A stretch of DNA of 64,000 bases from Candidatus Bathyarchaeota archaeon (GTDB lineage Archaea > Thermoproteota > CALKCG01 > B24 > DRYS01). Positions within the stretch are counted from its first letter, which is position 1, and the number at the start of each line of letters is the position of its first letter. Shown here piece by piece: positions 27,392-35,959 of the stretch. The notes under the pieces were generated by a model that did no database searches, had not been told where the DNA came from, and worked only from the letters and a program-made list of their open reading frames with translations. Made by a program: the position numbers and the translations under genes. The stretch spans positions 197,152 to 261,151 of the forward strand of contig JAGTQC010000002.1 in the NCBI GenBank assembly GCA_018396535.1, in the 5' to 3' direction.

Positions 27392-27495
27392 AAGCTATCC
27401 AGCCATAAATTCATACAATATTTATAAATCTTTCCATGAAATAGGATAGCTATAGCATGTATACGAGAAACCATCATGTAGTGTAGTAGAGAGAT

Positions 27496-27504
27496 GTTTA
27501 TTAA
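27496..27504 (+). promoter_or_regulatory. TATA box, leaderless promoter of the coiled-coil repeat gene
   Basis: GTTTATTAA is centred about 26 bp before the ATG at 27526. That spacing predicts transcription starting at or next to the ATG, a leaderless mRNA as is common in TACK archaea. Confidence 0.4.
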
Positions 27505-27525
27505 CATGGCTATAACAACTCTATT

Positions 27526-28491
27526 ATGCTAGGTATGGTGGAAGCCCTCTCTAGAGAAGAGAAGCTTAGATTCTTAGAAGCTCTAGATAAGGATCTAGAA
27601 TTCCGCTACGCCGTCGCAGGCTATCTAGGATTATCGGAGATCATCAAGAGATTAGACTCCATAGAGACACACATATTAAACCTCTACGAAGAGCAAACCA
27701 AGATTTGGAGCGAAATCCATAGGCTGTGGGAGAACCAGAATAGGCTATGGGAGGAGGTTAAAGCTCTTAGAGAAAACCAAGAGAAGCTGTGGGAGGGGCA
27801 GAATAGGCTATGGGAGGAGGTTAGAGAGTTGAGGGAGGGCCAAGAGAAGCTATGGGAAGGGCAGAATAGGCTATGGGAGGAGGTTAAAGCTCTTAGAGAA
27901 ACCCAAGAGAAGCTGTGGGAGGAGGTTAGGGCGTTGAGAGAGGGTCAAGAGAAGCTATGGGAAGGGCAGAATAGGCTATGGGAGGAGGTTAAAGCTCTTA
28001 GAGAAACCCAAGAGAAGCTGTGGGAGGGGCAGAATAGGCTATGGGAGGAGGTTAGAGAGTTGAGGAGGGATCAGAGGAGGCTTAGAGGATCGTTCGAAGC
28101 TTTAGGTGAGGCTTTAGGCGCTACTATAGAGCATTATGCATGTGGATTTGTGAAGATTCTATTAGATGAGATGGGTTATCCAGATGCTAGCGTAGGTAGA
28201 GGCTTCGTTCTATATCGAGGGACAGTTTACCAGGTTGATATATTCTGTGAAGATCCTTTAGTCGTAGGTGAAGCTACACTCTACCTAAGGGATAGAGATT
28301 CTGCTATAAAAGAGTTAGAGAAGCTTGAAGCTAGGATAAAAGCCGCTGAGGAGAATACTGGTAGGAAGGCTTTGCTTAAGATCCTAGTTCTAGCTAATGC
28401 TCCTAGCGAAGTGGTGGAGTACCTTAGGGATGAATGTAGCAGAAGAGGTATTAGGTTAATGATCGGTAGGGAGCTAGAGCTAGTTACGTGA
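27526..28491 (+). CDS. Coiled-coil repeat protein with nuclease-like C-terminus (DUF3782-like)
   Basis: A 321-residue protein. Residues 1-60 are helical. Residues 67-185 hold tandem units of 21 residues with core LWEGQNRLWEEVKALRE, three heptads each, predicted to form a long coiled coil. The C-terminal domain (about 190-321) resembles PD-(D/E)xK nuclease-like domains of archaeal DUF3782 proteins: ATIEHYACGFVKILLDEMGY, then YQVDIFC and GEATLYL, where the expected Lys of ExK is Thr. So it may be non-catalytic. Function of the family is unknown. Starts at ATG 27526 or 27535. Confidence 0.78.
   Translation: MLGMVEALSREEKLRFLEALDKDLEFRYAVAGYLGLSEIIKRLDSIETHILNLYEEQTKIWSEIHRLWENQNRLWEEVKALRENQEKLWEGQNRLWEEVRELREGQEKLWEGQNRLWEEVKALRETQEKLWEEVRALREGQEKLWEGQNRLWEEVKALRETQEKLWEGQNRLWEEVRELRRDQRRLRGSFEALGEALGATIEHYACGFVKILLDEMGYPDASVGRGFVLYRGTVYQVDIFCEDPLVVGEATLYLRDRDSAIKELEKLEARIKAAEENTGRKALLKILVLANAPSEVVEYLRDECSRRGIRLMIGRELELVT
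27724..28080 (+). repeat. 63-bp tandem repeat coding 21-residue heptad units
   Basis: Six units encode residues 67-185 of the coiled-coil protein: five of 63 bp and one shortened to 42 bp (residues 130-143, missing seven residues). Units share long identical DNA runs around GGCTATGGGAGGAGGTTA, so the array is a recent expansion and likely length-variable by slippage or recombination. All units keep the reading frame and heptad phase. Confidence 0.9.
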
Positions 28492-28658
28492 AATCCTATG
28501 TTAAGGTCTACGTAGCATACAAGTCATCGATCATACATCCATGTTCTAGGGATATTACCGATAGCTTTGATATATCTCCTAACCCTGACGCCTTCCTATA
28601 GATTAGCAATGGTTAACCTTAAGATATCGTAGAATTCATATAGCAGATTTGAGGAGGG

Positions 28659-29867
28659 TTGAGGGAGCTTCATAGAGTCTCGGATATACTATCTGAAGCC
28701 TTAGGCTATCTGAAAACTCCAGGTGAGATAGATATACCTGTAGAGGATTCTCTAGGCCGGTATTCTGCTGAAACCGTAATCTCAAGCTTCAAACTTCCAC
28801 CTAAACCTAAAGCAGTTATGGATGGATATGCTGTACGAGTCGAGGATGTAGAAGCTGCATCACCTATCTCACCTATACCTCTTAAGCTTCTCGATATATC
28901 TGTTAGACCTGGTTTCGATACAGGTATAGTATTGGAGAGGGGTTCAGCTATCAAAGTTGAAACAGGTTCTCTACTACCATCTGGCGCTGATGGCGTAGTA
29001 CCTGTGGAGGATGTGGTCGAGGATAATGGCGTAGTCTACGTATCGAAACGTCTAGCTAGATATGAAAATGTCTCGCTACCAGGTGAGGAATACTGTGAGG
29101 GTATAACGATAGTTTATAGGGGTTGCAGGATTACACCTCAATCTATAGCTGGACTTATACTCGAGGATAGGAGTAGGATTAGAGTTTTCGATCTTAGAGC
29201 TAGGATTCTAAACGTAGGGGATGAGATAGTTGGAGGCTTATACTTTAAGCCTTTTACACATATGTTCATAGCAGCATGGCTTAGATGGCATGGATTCACA
29301 GTCGACGAGATATCCGTAGTAGGTGATAATGTTGAGAAGATAGCTAACTGGATCCGAGAGGATAGAGTAGGATATCTATCCATATTGGTAGGAGGTACAT
29401 CTATGGGTAGATACGATTATACGATTAAAGCTATAGAGAGAATAAAGCCTGAATACATGGTTCACGGATTCGCTATCCAACCTGGTAAGACTGCATGCCT
29501 AGCCGTCAAGGATGGGAAGCCTATACTAGCTCTAAGCGGCCTACCTGTAGCAGCTATGTCTACTCTAGAATGTGTATTGAAGCCTTTGATGAGGGGGTTA
29601 GGATTGGATATACCAGTTTACCCTAAGGTTAAAGCTACATTAACTCGTAGGATTACCGTTAAACTCGGTGTTAAATGCTTCGTACGTGTAAAAGTCTATA
29701 TGGATGGTGGTAGGTTATATGCTGAACCACTCATGACTGGCGGATCAGGAGCTCTAGCAAGCTTGCTCAAGGGTAACGGCTTCGTAGAAGTCCCAGAGGA
29801 TGTAGAGGGGTTCGATGAGGGGAGTGAGGTCGAAGTTAACCTATACGGATCGGTGTCTAAGTTTTGA
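28659..29867 (+). CDS. moeA: Molybdopterin molybdenumtransferase MoeA
   Basis: A 402-residue MoeA-family protein that inserts molybdate (or tungstate) into adenylylated molybdopterin. The MDGYAVR block at residues 49-55, VETGSLLPSGADGVVPVED, the MPT-binding domain with ILVGGTSMGRYD and ALSGLPVAAMSTL, and the beta-barrel C-terminal domain are all visible. Starts at TTG after GAGGAGGG, with almost no spacer. Its stop overlaps the TTG of the second moeA. A host with tungsto- or molybdoenzymes is implied, for example formylmethanofuran dehydrogenase or aldehyde oxidoreductases. Confidence 0.93.
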   Translation: MRELHRVSDILSEALGYLKTPGEIDIPVEDSLGRYSAETVISSFKLPPKPKAVMDGYAVRVEDVEAASPISPIPLKLLDISVRPGFDTGIVLERGSAIKVETGSLLPSGADGVVPVEDVVEDNGVVYVSKRLARYENVSLPGEEYCEGITIVYRGCRITPQSIAGLILEDRSRIRVFDLRARILNVGDEIVGGLYFKPFTHMFIAAWLRWHGFTVDEISVVGDNVEKIANWIREDRVGYLSILVGGTSMGRYDYTIKAIERIKPEYMVHGFAIQPGKTACLAVKDGKPILALSGLPVAAMSTLECVLKPLMRGLGLDIPVYPKVKATLTRRITVKLGVKCFVRVKVYMDGGRLYAEPLMTGGSGALASLLKGNGFVEVPEDVEGFDEGSEVEVNLYGSVSKF

Positions 29868-31822
29868 GTAAGCGTAAAATTTACCGTAAGCTAGTCTCCG
29901 TAGATGAAGTTATACCGATAGTTGAGAGATACCATCCTCTAAAACCGCTCGGAGAATTAGAGATACCTCTAAACGAGGCTTTAGGTAGGGTTTTAAGCCG
30001 TAATGTATATGCGAGAGTCAACTATCCTCCATATACACGCTCGCTCATGGATGGTTATGCCGTTATAAGCGATGATCTCATAGGCGTATACGAGGATAGG
30101 CCTAAGAGATTGAGGCTTATAGGATACGTATCTACCGGGGATACGGAGATTCTAAGAATTGGTAGAGGTGAGTGTATAGAATTATCTACAGGTGCGGTTA
30201 TACCATACCCTGCGGATGCTGTTGTACCGGTAGAGTATACGCATAGAGAGGGTGACTATATAGTATTCTATAGGAGTGTAGCTAGAGGTGAGAATATCGA
30301 TCATATAGGCTCCGATTTTTCTGAAGGCGAGGTTGCAGCTTGGAAGGGTGAAGTAGTTACACCTACTCTAGCATCTATGTTAGCTGCTCTAGGCGTGGAT
30401 AGAGTTTATGTGTATAAACCTGTAAAAGTTGGTATACTACCTACCGGTAGAGAGATTAGAAATCTAGGTGAACCGCTAGATTACGGTTGTATATACGATT
30501 CTAACTCCTACCTTATCTACTCTTATGCTAAGCTTATAGGTGCTGATCCTAGGATATACGGTAGAGCTTTAGATGATGAGAGCGATGTAGAGGATAAGCT
30601 TCGTAGAGCTATGGAGGAGAATGATATAGTTGTGACGATAGGCGGTACATCCGCAGGTTTAGAAGATGTAGTTTATAGAGTTCTATCAAAGCTTAACCCA
30701 GGCTTAATAATCCATGGCGTTAGGGAGAAGCCTGGTAGACCGTTAGCTATAGCAATCCATAGGGATAAGATAGTGTTAGGGCTACCGGGATTCCCCCTAT
30801 CATGTCTCCTAACAGTAAACCTATACCTTCTACCTATACTAGCTAAGCTTCAAGGATTCAGATCATACGAGTACAGGTATATAGATGCATGCATAACCAT
30901 ACCGCTTAGAGGGGAGCCGGGTATAAGAGTCTTCATACCAGCTGTACTAGTAGAACGTGGAGGAGTGGTAAAAGCCTATCCTCTACCAGGGCATAGCGGT
31001 AGGATATCATCCCTAAGCCTTGTAGATGGATATATAATCGTACCCGAGAACTTAGAGTATACACCACAGAATTATAGTTTGAAAGTTCTGGTAAACCCAT
31101 TCTGGAAGCCTTACGATATAAATATTATCGGTAGCCATGATCCTCTACTACAGCATATAGTAGGCTACATATCCTCAACTGAGAATATACGTATGCTTAA
31201 CGTAGGTAGTATGACTGGATTACATATGATTAAGATGGGTATAGCGGATATAGCTGGAACACATCTACTAGACTACGAAACTAGGGAGTATAATATACCG
31301 TTTGTTAGGAAGCTAGGCTTAAACAATATAATACTTATCAGAGGCTATCTACGTGAACAAGGCTTCGTGTATAGGAGTGGTATAGGATGCATAACATCTA
31401 TAGGAGATATAATTGATAAAAGCTTAAACTTCGTTAATAGGAATCCAGGTAGCGGTACTAGAATTCTAGTAGATCTACTATTAGAGGAGGAGGCTAGAAG
31501 GAGAGGGTTAGAAATAGATGAGCTGAAGAATATGGTTAGAGGATACAACTTCGAAGTGAAAACACATGAGGCTGTAGCATACATCGTATCCAAGGGTATA
31601 GCAGATGTAGGTGTAGCTATCAGGTATGTAGCAGAGAGGTACAATCTAGCTTTCACTCATATAAACTACGAAAGATATGATCTAGTAGTTAGAAAGGATT
31701 CACTAGGAAAAAATATTGCTAGACAACTCGTAGAACAGATAGATAGATTAGCATCTAGATTCATAGAATATTTTCCAGGATACAAGATAGACGATAAGAT
31801 AGGAGAGAAAATCGAGTTCTAA
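29864..31822 (+). CDS. MoeA fused to a periplasmic-binding-like (PBP-like) domain
   Basis: A 652-residue protein: a MoeA part (about residues 1-410, with RSLMDGYAVISDD, TGAVIPYPADAVVPVE, VTIGGTSAGLED and GLPGFPLSCLL) followed by a PBP-like domain (about 425-640) with HIVGYISST, IADIAGTHLLDYETREYN and NRNPGSGTRILVDLLL. The same fusion is known in archaea and bacteria, where the tail resembles molybdate- or LysR-type ligand binding domains. It may sense or deliver an oxyanion or the cofactor. Translationally coupled to the first moeA (4-bp overlap). Confidence 0.9.
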   Translation: MSKRKIYRKLVSVDEVIPIVERYHPLKPLGELEIPLNEALGRVLSRNVYARVNYPPYTRSLMDGYAVISDDLIGVYEDRPKRLRLIGYVSTGDTEILRIGRGECIELSTGAVIPYPADAVVPVEYTHREGDYIVFYRSVARGENIDHIGSDFSEGEVAAWKGEVVTPTLASMLAALGVDRVYVYKPVKVGILPTGREIRNLGEPLDYGCIYDSNSYLIYSYAKLIGADPRIYGRALDDESDVEDKLRRAMEENDIVVTIGGTSAGLEDVVYRVLSKLNPGLIIHGVREKPGRPLAIAIHRDKIVLGLPGFPLSCLLTVNLYLLPILAKLQGFRSYEYRYIDACITIPLRGEPGIRVFIPAVLVERGGVVKAYPLPGHSGRISSLSLVDGYIIVPENLEYTPQNYSLKVLVNPFWKPYDINIIGSHDPLLQHIVGYISSTENIRMLNVGSMTGLHMIKMGIADIAGTHLLDYETREYNIPFVRKLGLNNIILIRGYLREQGFVYRSGIGCITSIGDIIDKSLNFVNRNPGSGTRILVDLLLEEEARRRGLEIDELKNMVRGYNFEVKTHEAVAYIVSKGIADVGVAIRYVAERYNLAFTHINYERYDLVVRKDSLGKNIARQLVEQIDRLASRFIEYFPGYKIDDKIGEKIEF

Positions 31823-31915
31823 AATGATGCTCTACGAATACGGTATGCAGCTACCTAGAATCAATGTATGAGGTTAAATATGACAGCAACCTGGATCCTA
31901 AATCTTTACTAAACC

Positions 31916-31940
31916 TTAAGCTAGCCAAAATCTAGCTTAA
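31916..31940. repeat. Perfect 9-bp inverted repeat (hairpin or operator)
   Basis: TTAAGCTAG at 31916-31924 and CTAGCTTAA at 31932-31940 are perfect complements around a 7-base loop. It sits about 95 bp after the second moeA stop, and about 110 bp before the next TATA-like element. It may be a transcript end of the moeA operon or a regulator site. Confidence 0.5.
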
Positions 31941-32047
31941 CCTATAAAATCGTAAAGCGTATCTTAACTAATAGTGTAAGCACATATACGAATACTCCCA
32001 CATGGTAGTCAACCTATGTAGTAGAATAGCATACGTATATACCTATG

Positions 32048-32061
32048 TATAAACTTATATA
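32048..32061 (+). promoter_or_regulatory. TATA-like element before the KaiC-like operon
   Basis: TATAAACTTATATA lies 26 to 39 bp ahead of the GTG at 32087, consistent with a core promoter and a short leader. Confidence 0.4.
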
Positions 32062-32086
32062 GCACTCTAACACTTCTTGAAGAAAC

Positions 32087-32467
32087 GTGAAGCATAAATC
32101 TTCACTAAGAGATATAGTTGAGGATACTTTTCGTAAAGCTTTATCATCCAGCTTTAGTATGGAGTTCTACCGGATTTTCGTTTTCTATATGAATAAAAGT
32201 TTGAATAAAGATTTATTCGAAACTTTTCTAGATGATCCTACTTACATCTATAATAAAGTTGAGGAAATCTACGGGTTTGGCGCAGTATTCATATTCAAAG
32301 TTATATACATCTATATTAGAGCTAAGATAGGGTTAGATCTATCCTTTGATAGCTTCCTAGATATCGTTAAGAGTGGTGATAGAGAAGCTTTGAGGAAGAT
32401 CTTCGCTAATCTATCCGAGATTAGTAGATATAACGATCCATATATACAGAATAGATTAGGGGGCTGA
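32087..32467 (+). CDS. Small helical protein, NitrOD5-like, partner of KaiC-like ATPase
   Basis: A 126-residue, mostly helical protein. Its middle part (YNKVEEIYGFGAVFIFKVIY then a GLDLSFDSFLDIV segment) lines up with ALVRILGDGAKFAEKSIV and GLEPVA...FLEIIEEA of the protein at 61489-61815, so the two are probably paralogues. The pattern recalls archaeal NitrOD5 signal-output domains; that naming is tentative. The gene ends 2 bp before the ATPase gene, so the two are an operon and likely work together. GTG start. Confidence 0.6.
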   Translation: MKHKSSLRDIVEDTFRKALSSSFSMEFYRIFVFYMNKSLNKDLFETFLDDPTYIYNKVEEIYGFGAVFIFKVIYIYIRAKIGLDLSFDSFLDIVKSGDREALRKIFANLSEISRYNDPYIQNRLGG

Positions 32468-32469
32468 AC

Positions 32470-33900
32470 ATGCTTACCGGACTTACACCTACAGGTTTGG
32501 ATGGGATCGATAAGGTTTTAGGAGGATTCCCGAAAGGTGGGTTAATAGTATTAGCTGGACAGCCGGGTACTGGTAAAACTATACTCTCAGCTAAGATTCT
32601 ATACGAGGGAGGGGTTAGGTATAGCGAGCCTGGAATCTATGCTAGCTTCACGGAGGATAAGCATAGATTCTACTCTAATATGAGAGGTTTAGGTTTAGAT
32701 TTTGAAGAACTTGAAAATAGAGGGCTTTTCGCATACTTAGATCTAATACCTGTAGGTAGGCTTGGCGTATCTAGCATAGCTGAGTTTATAATAGATACGG
32801 TCGATAAGCTGAAGGCTAGGAGGCTTGTAATAGATTCATTCTCAGCTCTAGCCCAAAACTTCAGGGATGAAGCTGAACTACGTATATTCACTCATAACGT
32901 TTTGTATAGGATATGTAGGAATATGGATTGTACTACCATACTCATAGAGGAGATACCTATCGGAGCTGAACGTATCGGATTCGGGGTTGAAGAATTCATA
33001 GCAGATGCAACGGTTATCCTTAGAAAAAGACTATTCGATGAGAGGATTCTAAGAGAGCTCGAGATAGTGAAACTTAGGAATGTAGAGCTTAAGGAGTATA
33101 GATTCATCTTCACGTTAAGTAGTGGTGTAAGAGTATACCCGCCGTTTAAGCTTCCTACCTACGATAAGCATAGACTCGCATATCCTCCAAATGATCCATC
33201 AGGTAATATGTACTCTACAGGTGTAAGAGATCTAGATAGGATTTTAGGAGGATATCCTAGAGGATCGACTATAGTAATGGAGGTTGATCCTAAGGTAGAG
33301 GATAACGTATACCGGCTAGGTCTACTACTCCCGGTGGTATACAGCTTTATGGAGAAGCATAGGCCTATCCTTATCATCCCATCGCTGAATACATCCTTCG
33401 AAGAAATCCTTTCGTATAATAGGTATATTGGGTATAGAGATGAAGTTATCGAAGAATTATTGAGAGTTGTAGGATTAGGGTTAAGAGGTGAGGAGCATCG
33501 ATGTTTAATCAATCTCGAAGGTAGAGATATAGATGAGGATTATGGTATACTCGTAAATCGTCTAGATCAGTTTATGAGGGGGAGGGGGCCTCCGTTAGCT
33601 ATAATAGGGTTAGATAGCTTGATAGCTAGGTATGGTTTAGAGGATTCTATCAGAATGGTTAGTCTAAGCATACATGAGACTATGAAGGTTGGAGGTTTAT
33701 GTATAATCATAGCAAAGCCGGTATATAGGTATAGGAGAGTTGTGGAAGTCCTACCAGCGATATCTACTATGCATTTAAAGCTTAGTAGAGAGCATGGAGT
33801 ATACCTACTCTATGGTGTGAAACCTAGAACAGGGCTATACGTTATGGATATAGATGTATCCGATAACCTTATCGAAACTAGGTTAACGCCTATGAGGTAG
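32470..33900 (+). CDS. KaiC-like RecA-superfamily ATPase, second domain degenerate
   Basis: A 476-residue protein with two RecA/KaiC-like modules. The first begins TPTGLDGIDKVLGGFPKGG, has Walker A GQPGTGKT at residues 30-37, a SFTEDK catalytic segment and Walker B RLVIDSFSAL. The second begins with TGVRDLDRILGGYPRGSTIV near residue 245 but the P-loop has been lost (MEVDPKVEDN). Such proteins act as signalling ATPases in archaea, and ArlH is a relative, but this gene is not beside archaellum genes. It likely forms a complex with the small protein upstream. Confidence 0.82.
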   Translation: MLTGLTPTGLDGIDKVLGGFPKGGLIVLAGQPGTGKTILSAKILYEGGVRYSEPGIYASFTEDKHRFYSNMRGLGLDFEELENRGLFAYLDLIPVGRLGVSSIAEFIIDTVDKLKARRLVIDSFSALAQNFRDEAELRIFTHNVLYRICRNMDCTTILIEEIPIGAERIGFGVEEFIADATVILRKRLFDERILRELEIVKLRNVELKEYRFIFTLSSGVRVYPPFKLPTYDKHRLAYPPNDPSGNMYSTGVRDLDRILGGYPRGSTIVMEVDPKVEDNVYRLGLLLPVVYSFMEKHRPILIIPSLNTSFEEILSYNRYIGYRDEVIEELLRVVGLGLRGEEHRCLINLEGRDIDEDYGILVNRLDQFMRGRGPPLAIIGLDSLIARYGLEDSIRMVSLSIHETMKVGGLCIIIAKPVYRYRRVVEVLPAISTMHLKLSREHGVYLLYGVKPRTGLYVMDIDVSDNLIETRLTPMR

Positions 33901-33901
33901 C

Positions 33902-35809
33902 CTACTCCCATGGAAGCTTCCAATGTATAAGATCTGGTATACCCCCATATCTCTCGCTATCTGCTATAGTAAAGTATGCTTCTAACGGTCTACTACTTCT
34001 CAAAAGCTTTATCGCTACCTGATTCCATCCGCTTCTAAGCTTTGCATCAGTATAGTTCGATCTATCTCCACTATAGTTTGGTCTTAGAGGTACTGGTTTA
34101 ACTGTCTCATGGATAATTGATCCGTTCAGCCACAGCTTCATAATACTATTATTCGGTACACCTATCCTAACCCTACGCTCAGACTGTGAGTATATGAAGT
34201 GTCTTAGATATATTATACCAGGCTTCCCTTTGAAGAAACGTTCTACTTCAAGCCTACTCTCAGACCATAACTCTATCCTCCAGCCATCACCTATATCGTA
34301 TAGATCTACATCATCCTCAGGTGGTAGGTATGTATCTATAGATAAATCTCCATAGAATACATCGGATATAAGCCATACATATCCTCCTACAAAGTTTACC
34401 GGTATACCTATAACTCCAGGTCTACCAACTAGATCGATATCTACGAGGCATTTATTCGATGAACATATACTACCACTATAAGCTTTAACCGTGAAGATCG
34501 TATCTGCAACACCCTTACCAGGTATATCTAGGTTTACGAGAGTATGGGGATCTAGGATCCATCCATCTGGTGTATGAACCTTTACCCTAGCAGATACTGG
34601 TATACTCCTAAGATTCTCTACAGATACCTTAAACCTATTAGGTATACCTGGTAGTATAGCTGGTCCATCGAGATAGGCTACATAGACCCTTATACTATTA
34701 GAGTAGAATTCAATCCTATCGTATGGTATACTCCATAGGCCTCTCACACTCTCTAGCTTAGATTCTATAATCCTCTCCGCATCTTCGAAATGATCTGTAT
34801 CAGATATCTCGATAGATGTATCGAAATATGATATTACTCTCCTACCTATACTACATACCTCGTATGTAAGTTCTCCTAAACTCGATGGTATACAGATATT
34901 TGCTATACCACTACTAACAGTTATAGTATCACCTAGAGGATCTATCCACTCCCTAGGTAGCCTACTCCTACCGTAGATTATACCCCATATAGCTCCGACG
35001 GTAGCCCCCGTACAATCAGTATCCCATCCACAATTCACAGCTTTACATATAGCATCACCGAAATCCCTACCATATAGTAGACCTATAGTCTGGAATCCGA
35101 GATTTATAGGAGAATACTGCGCTACAGGATGGTATACCATCCTCCTAACATACTCACGAGCATCCATCCAATCCAATCCATCTAGGTATGCATCTAAAGC
35201 AGCTTCCACAGCTTTAGCAGTTTTCGAATCCTCTGGTATAGCTTTCAAACCTATCTCAACAAGCTTAACCCTATCGCTGATTACGAAAGCTGAAGATTCC
35301 AAGACGGTATTGAATACCTCTCCATATACAGATTCACCTCCTGCATGATCGCATATAGCATCCTGATACGCATACCTTGCAGCTATATCTGGAGCTCCAG
35401 GAGCTATGCAAGCCCATATCTCAGATCTTATAGGGCTACCCATACAATCCTTAAACCAGTTATCGTATAATCCAGAGATAGGCGGTATAAGACCCCTCCT
35501 AAGATTCATCCTACAGAAGCCATACTCATCCGGATTATAGAGTATACAATCTAGCCAATACTCAGCTAGATCTCGAGCTGATAATAGTATACCTCTATCC
35601 TTTAAAGCTTGAAGCCATACAAGCTGGATCTCCAAATCATCGTTAGGTATACCACCCTCAACTATACGTGGATACCACCATACATTAAACATCTCATCCC
35701 TCCCATATATATCCTCTAACGGTCCTCCAAGAGTCCCCCCAGCATTCTTACCGAGCCAGCATCCATATACCTTATCCATATAGGTATACCAACTAATCTT
35801 TAACACCAT
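33902..35809 (-). CDS. ADP-ribosylglycohydrolase-like protein with beta-sandwich tail
   Basis: About 635 residues. The N-terminal domain (residues 1-330) is of the ADP-ribosylglycohydrolase (DraG-like) family: GCWLGKNAGGTLGGP at the start, PNDDLEIQ (metal site 1) and CGWDTDCTGATVGAIWG (metal site 2). It is followed by a beta-rich region with an NEW3-like segment (FKVSVENLRSIPVSARV) and a jelly-roll-like end. The family splits ribosyl or glycosyl bonds, and such long forms are often sugar-associated. ATG 35809 is chosen for its GGGAG site. Divergent from a Gfo/Idh oxidoreductase, which suggests a carbohydrate role. Confidence 0.82.
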   Translation of the reverse strand: MVLKISWYTYMDKVYGCWLGKNAGGTLGGPLEDIYGRDEMFNVWWYPRIVEGGIPNDDLEIQLVWLQALKDRGILLSARDLAEYWLDCILYNPDEYGFCRMNLRRGLIPPISGLYDNWFKDCMGSPIRSEIWACIAPGAPDIAARYAYQDAICDHAGGESVYGEVFNTVLESSAFVISDRVKLVEIGLKAIPEDSKTAKAVEAALDAYLDGLDWMDAREYVRRMVYHPVAQYSPINLGFQTIGLLYGRDFGDAICKAVNCGWDTDCTGATVGAIWGIIYGRSRLPREWIDPLGDTITVSSGIANICIPSSLGELTYEVCSIGRRVISYFDTSIEISDTDHFEDAERIIESKLESVRGLWSIPYDRIEFYSNSIRVYVAYLDGPAILPGIPNRFKVSVENLRSIPVSARVKVHTPDGWILDPHTLVNLDIPGKGVADTIFTVKAYSGSICSSNKCLVDIDLVGRPGVIGIPVNFVGGYVWLISDVFYGDLSIDTYLPPEDDVDLYDIGDGWRIELWSESRLEVERFFKGKPGIIYLRHFIYSQSERRVRIGVPNNSIMKLWLNGSIIHETVKPVPLRPNYSGDRSNYTDAKLRSGWNQVAIKLLRSSRPLEAYFTIADSERYGGIPDLIHWKLPWE

Positions 35810-35959
35810 ACATCGCTCCCATAGATACCTATCCGATCCGACATTTATCAATGTTAGTTTTCTATCAACCCTATCTAGATAGTCTATCTAAGTATTAAAC
35901 ATACTATGCTAAATTCTTTAAACCCTCCTGATCAACTAAGATTTATCTCGGTGGTTTAT

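Larger units (their letters stand above)
31823..32086. other. Intergenic region with hairpin and promoter, no gene seen
   Basis: A 264-bp AT-rich gap between the moeA pair and the KaiC-like operon. It holds a 9-bp inverted repeat (separate entry) and a TATA-like stretch near 32048-32061. No tRNA-like box or open frame above about 30 codons was seen. Confidence 0.6.

Noticed and set aside
35809..35851. Longer TTG start for the ADP-ribosylglycohydrolase
   Set aside because: The ATG at 35809 has a GGGAG site at good distance, and the extra residues do not match the family.
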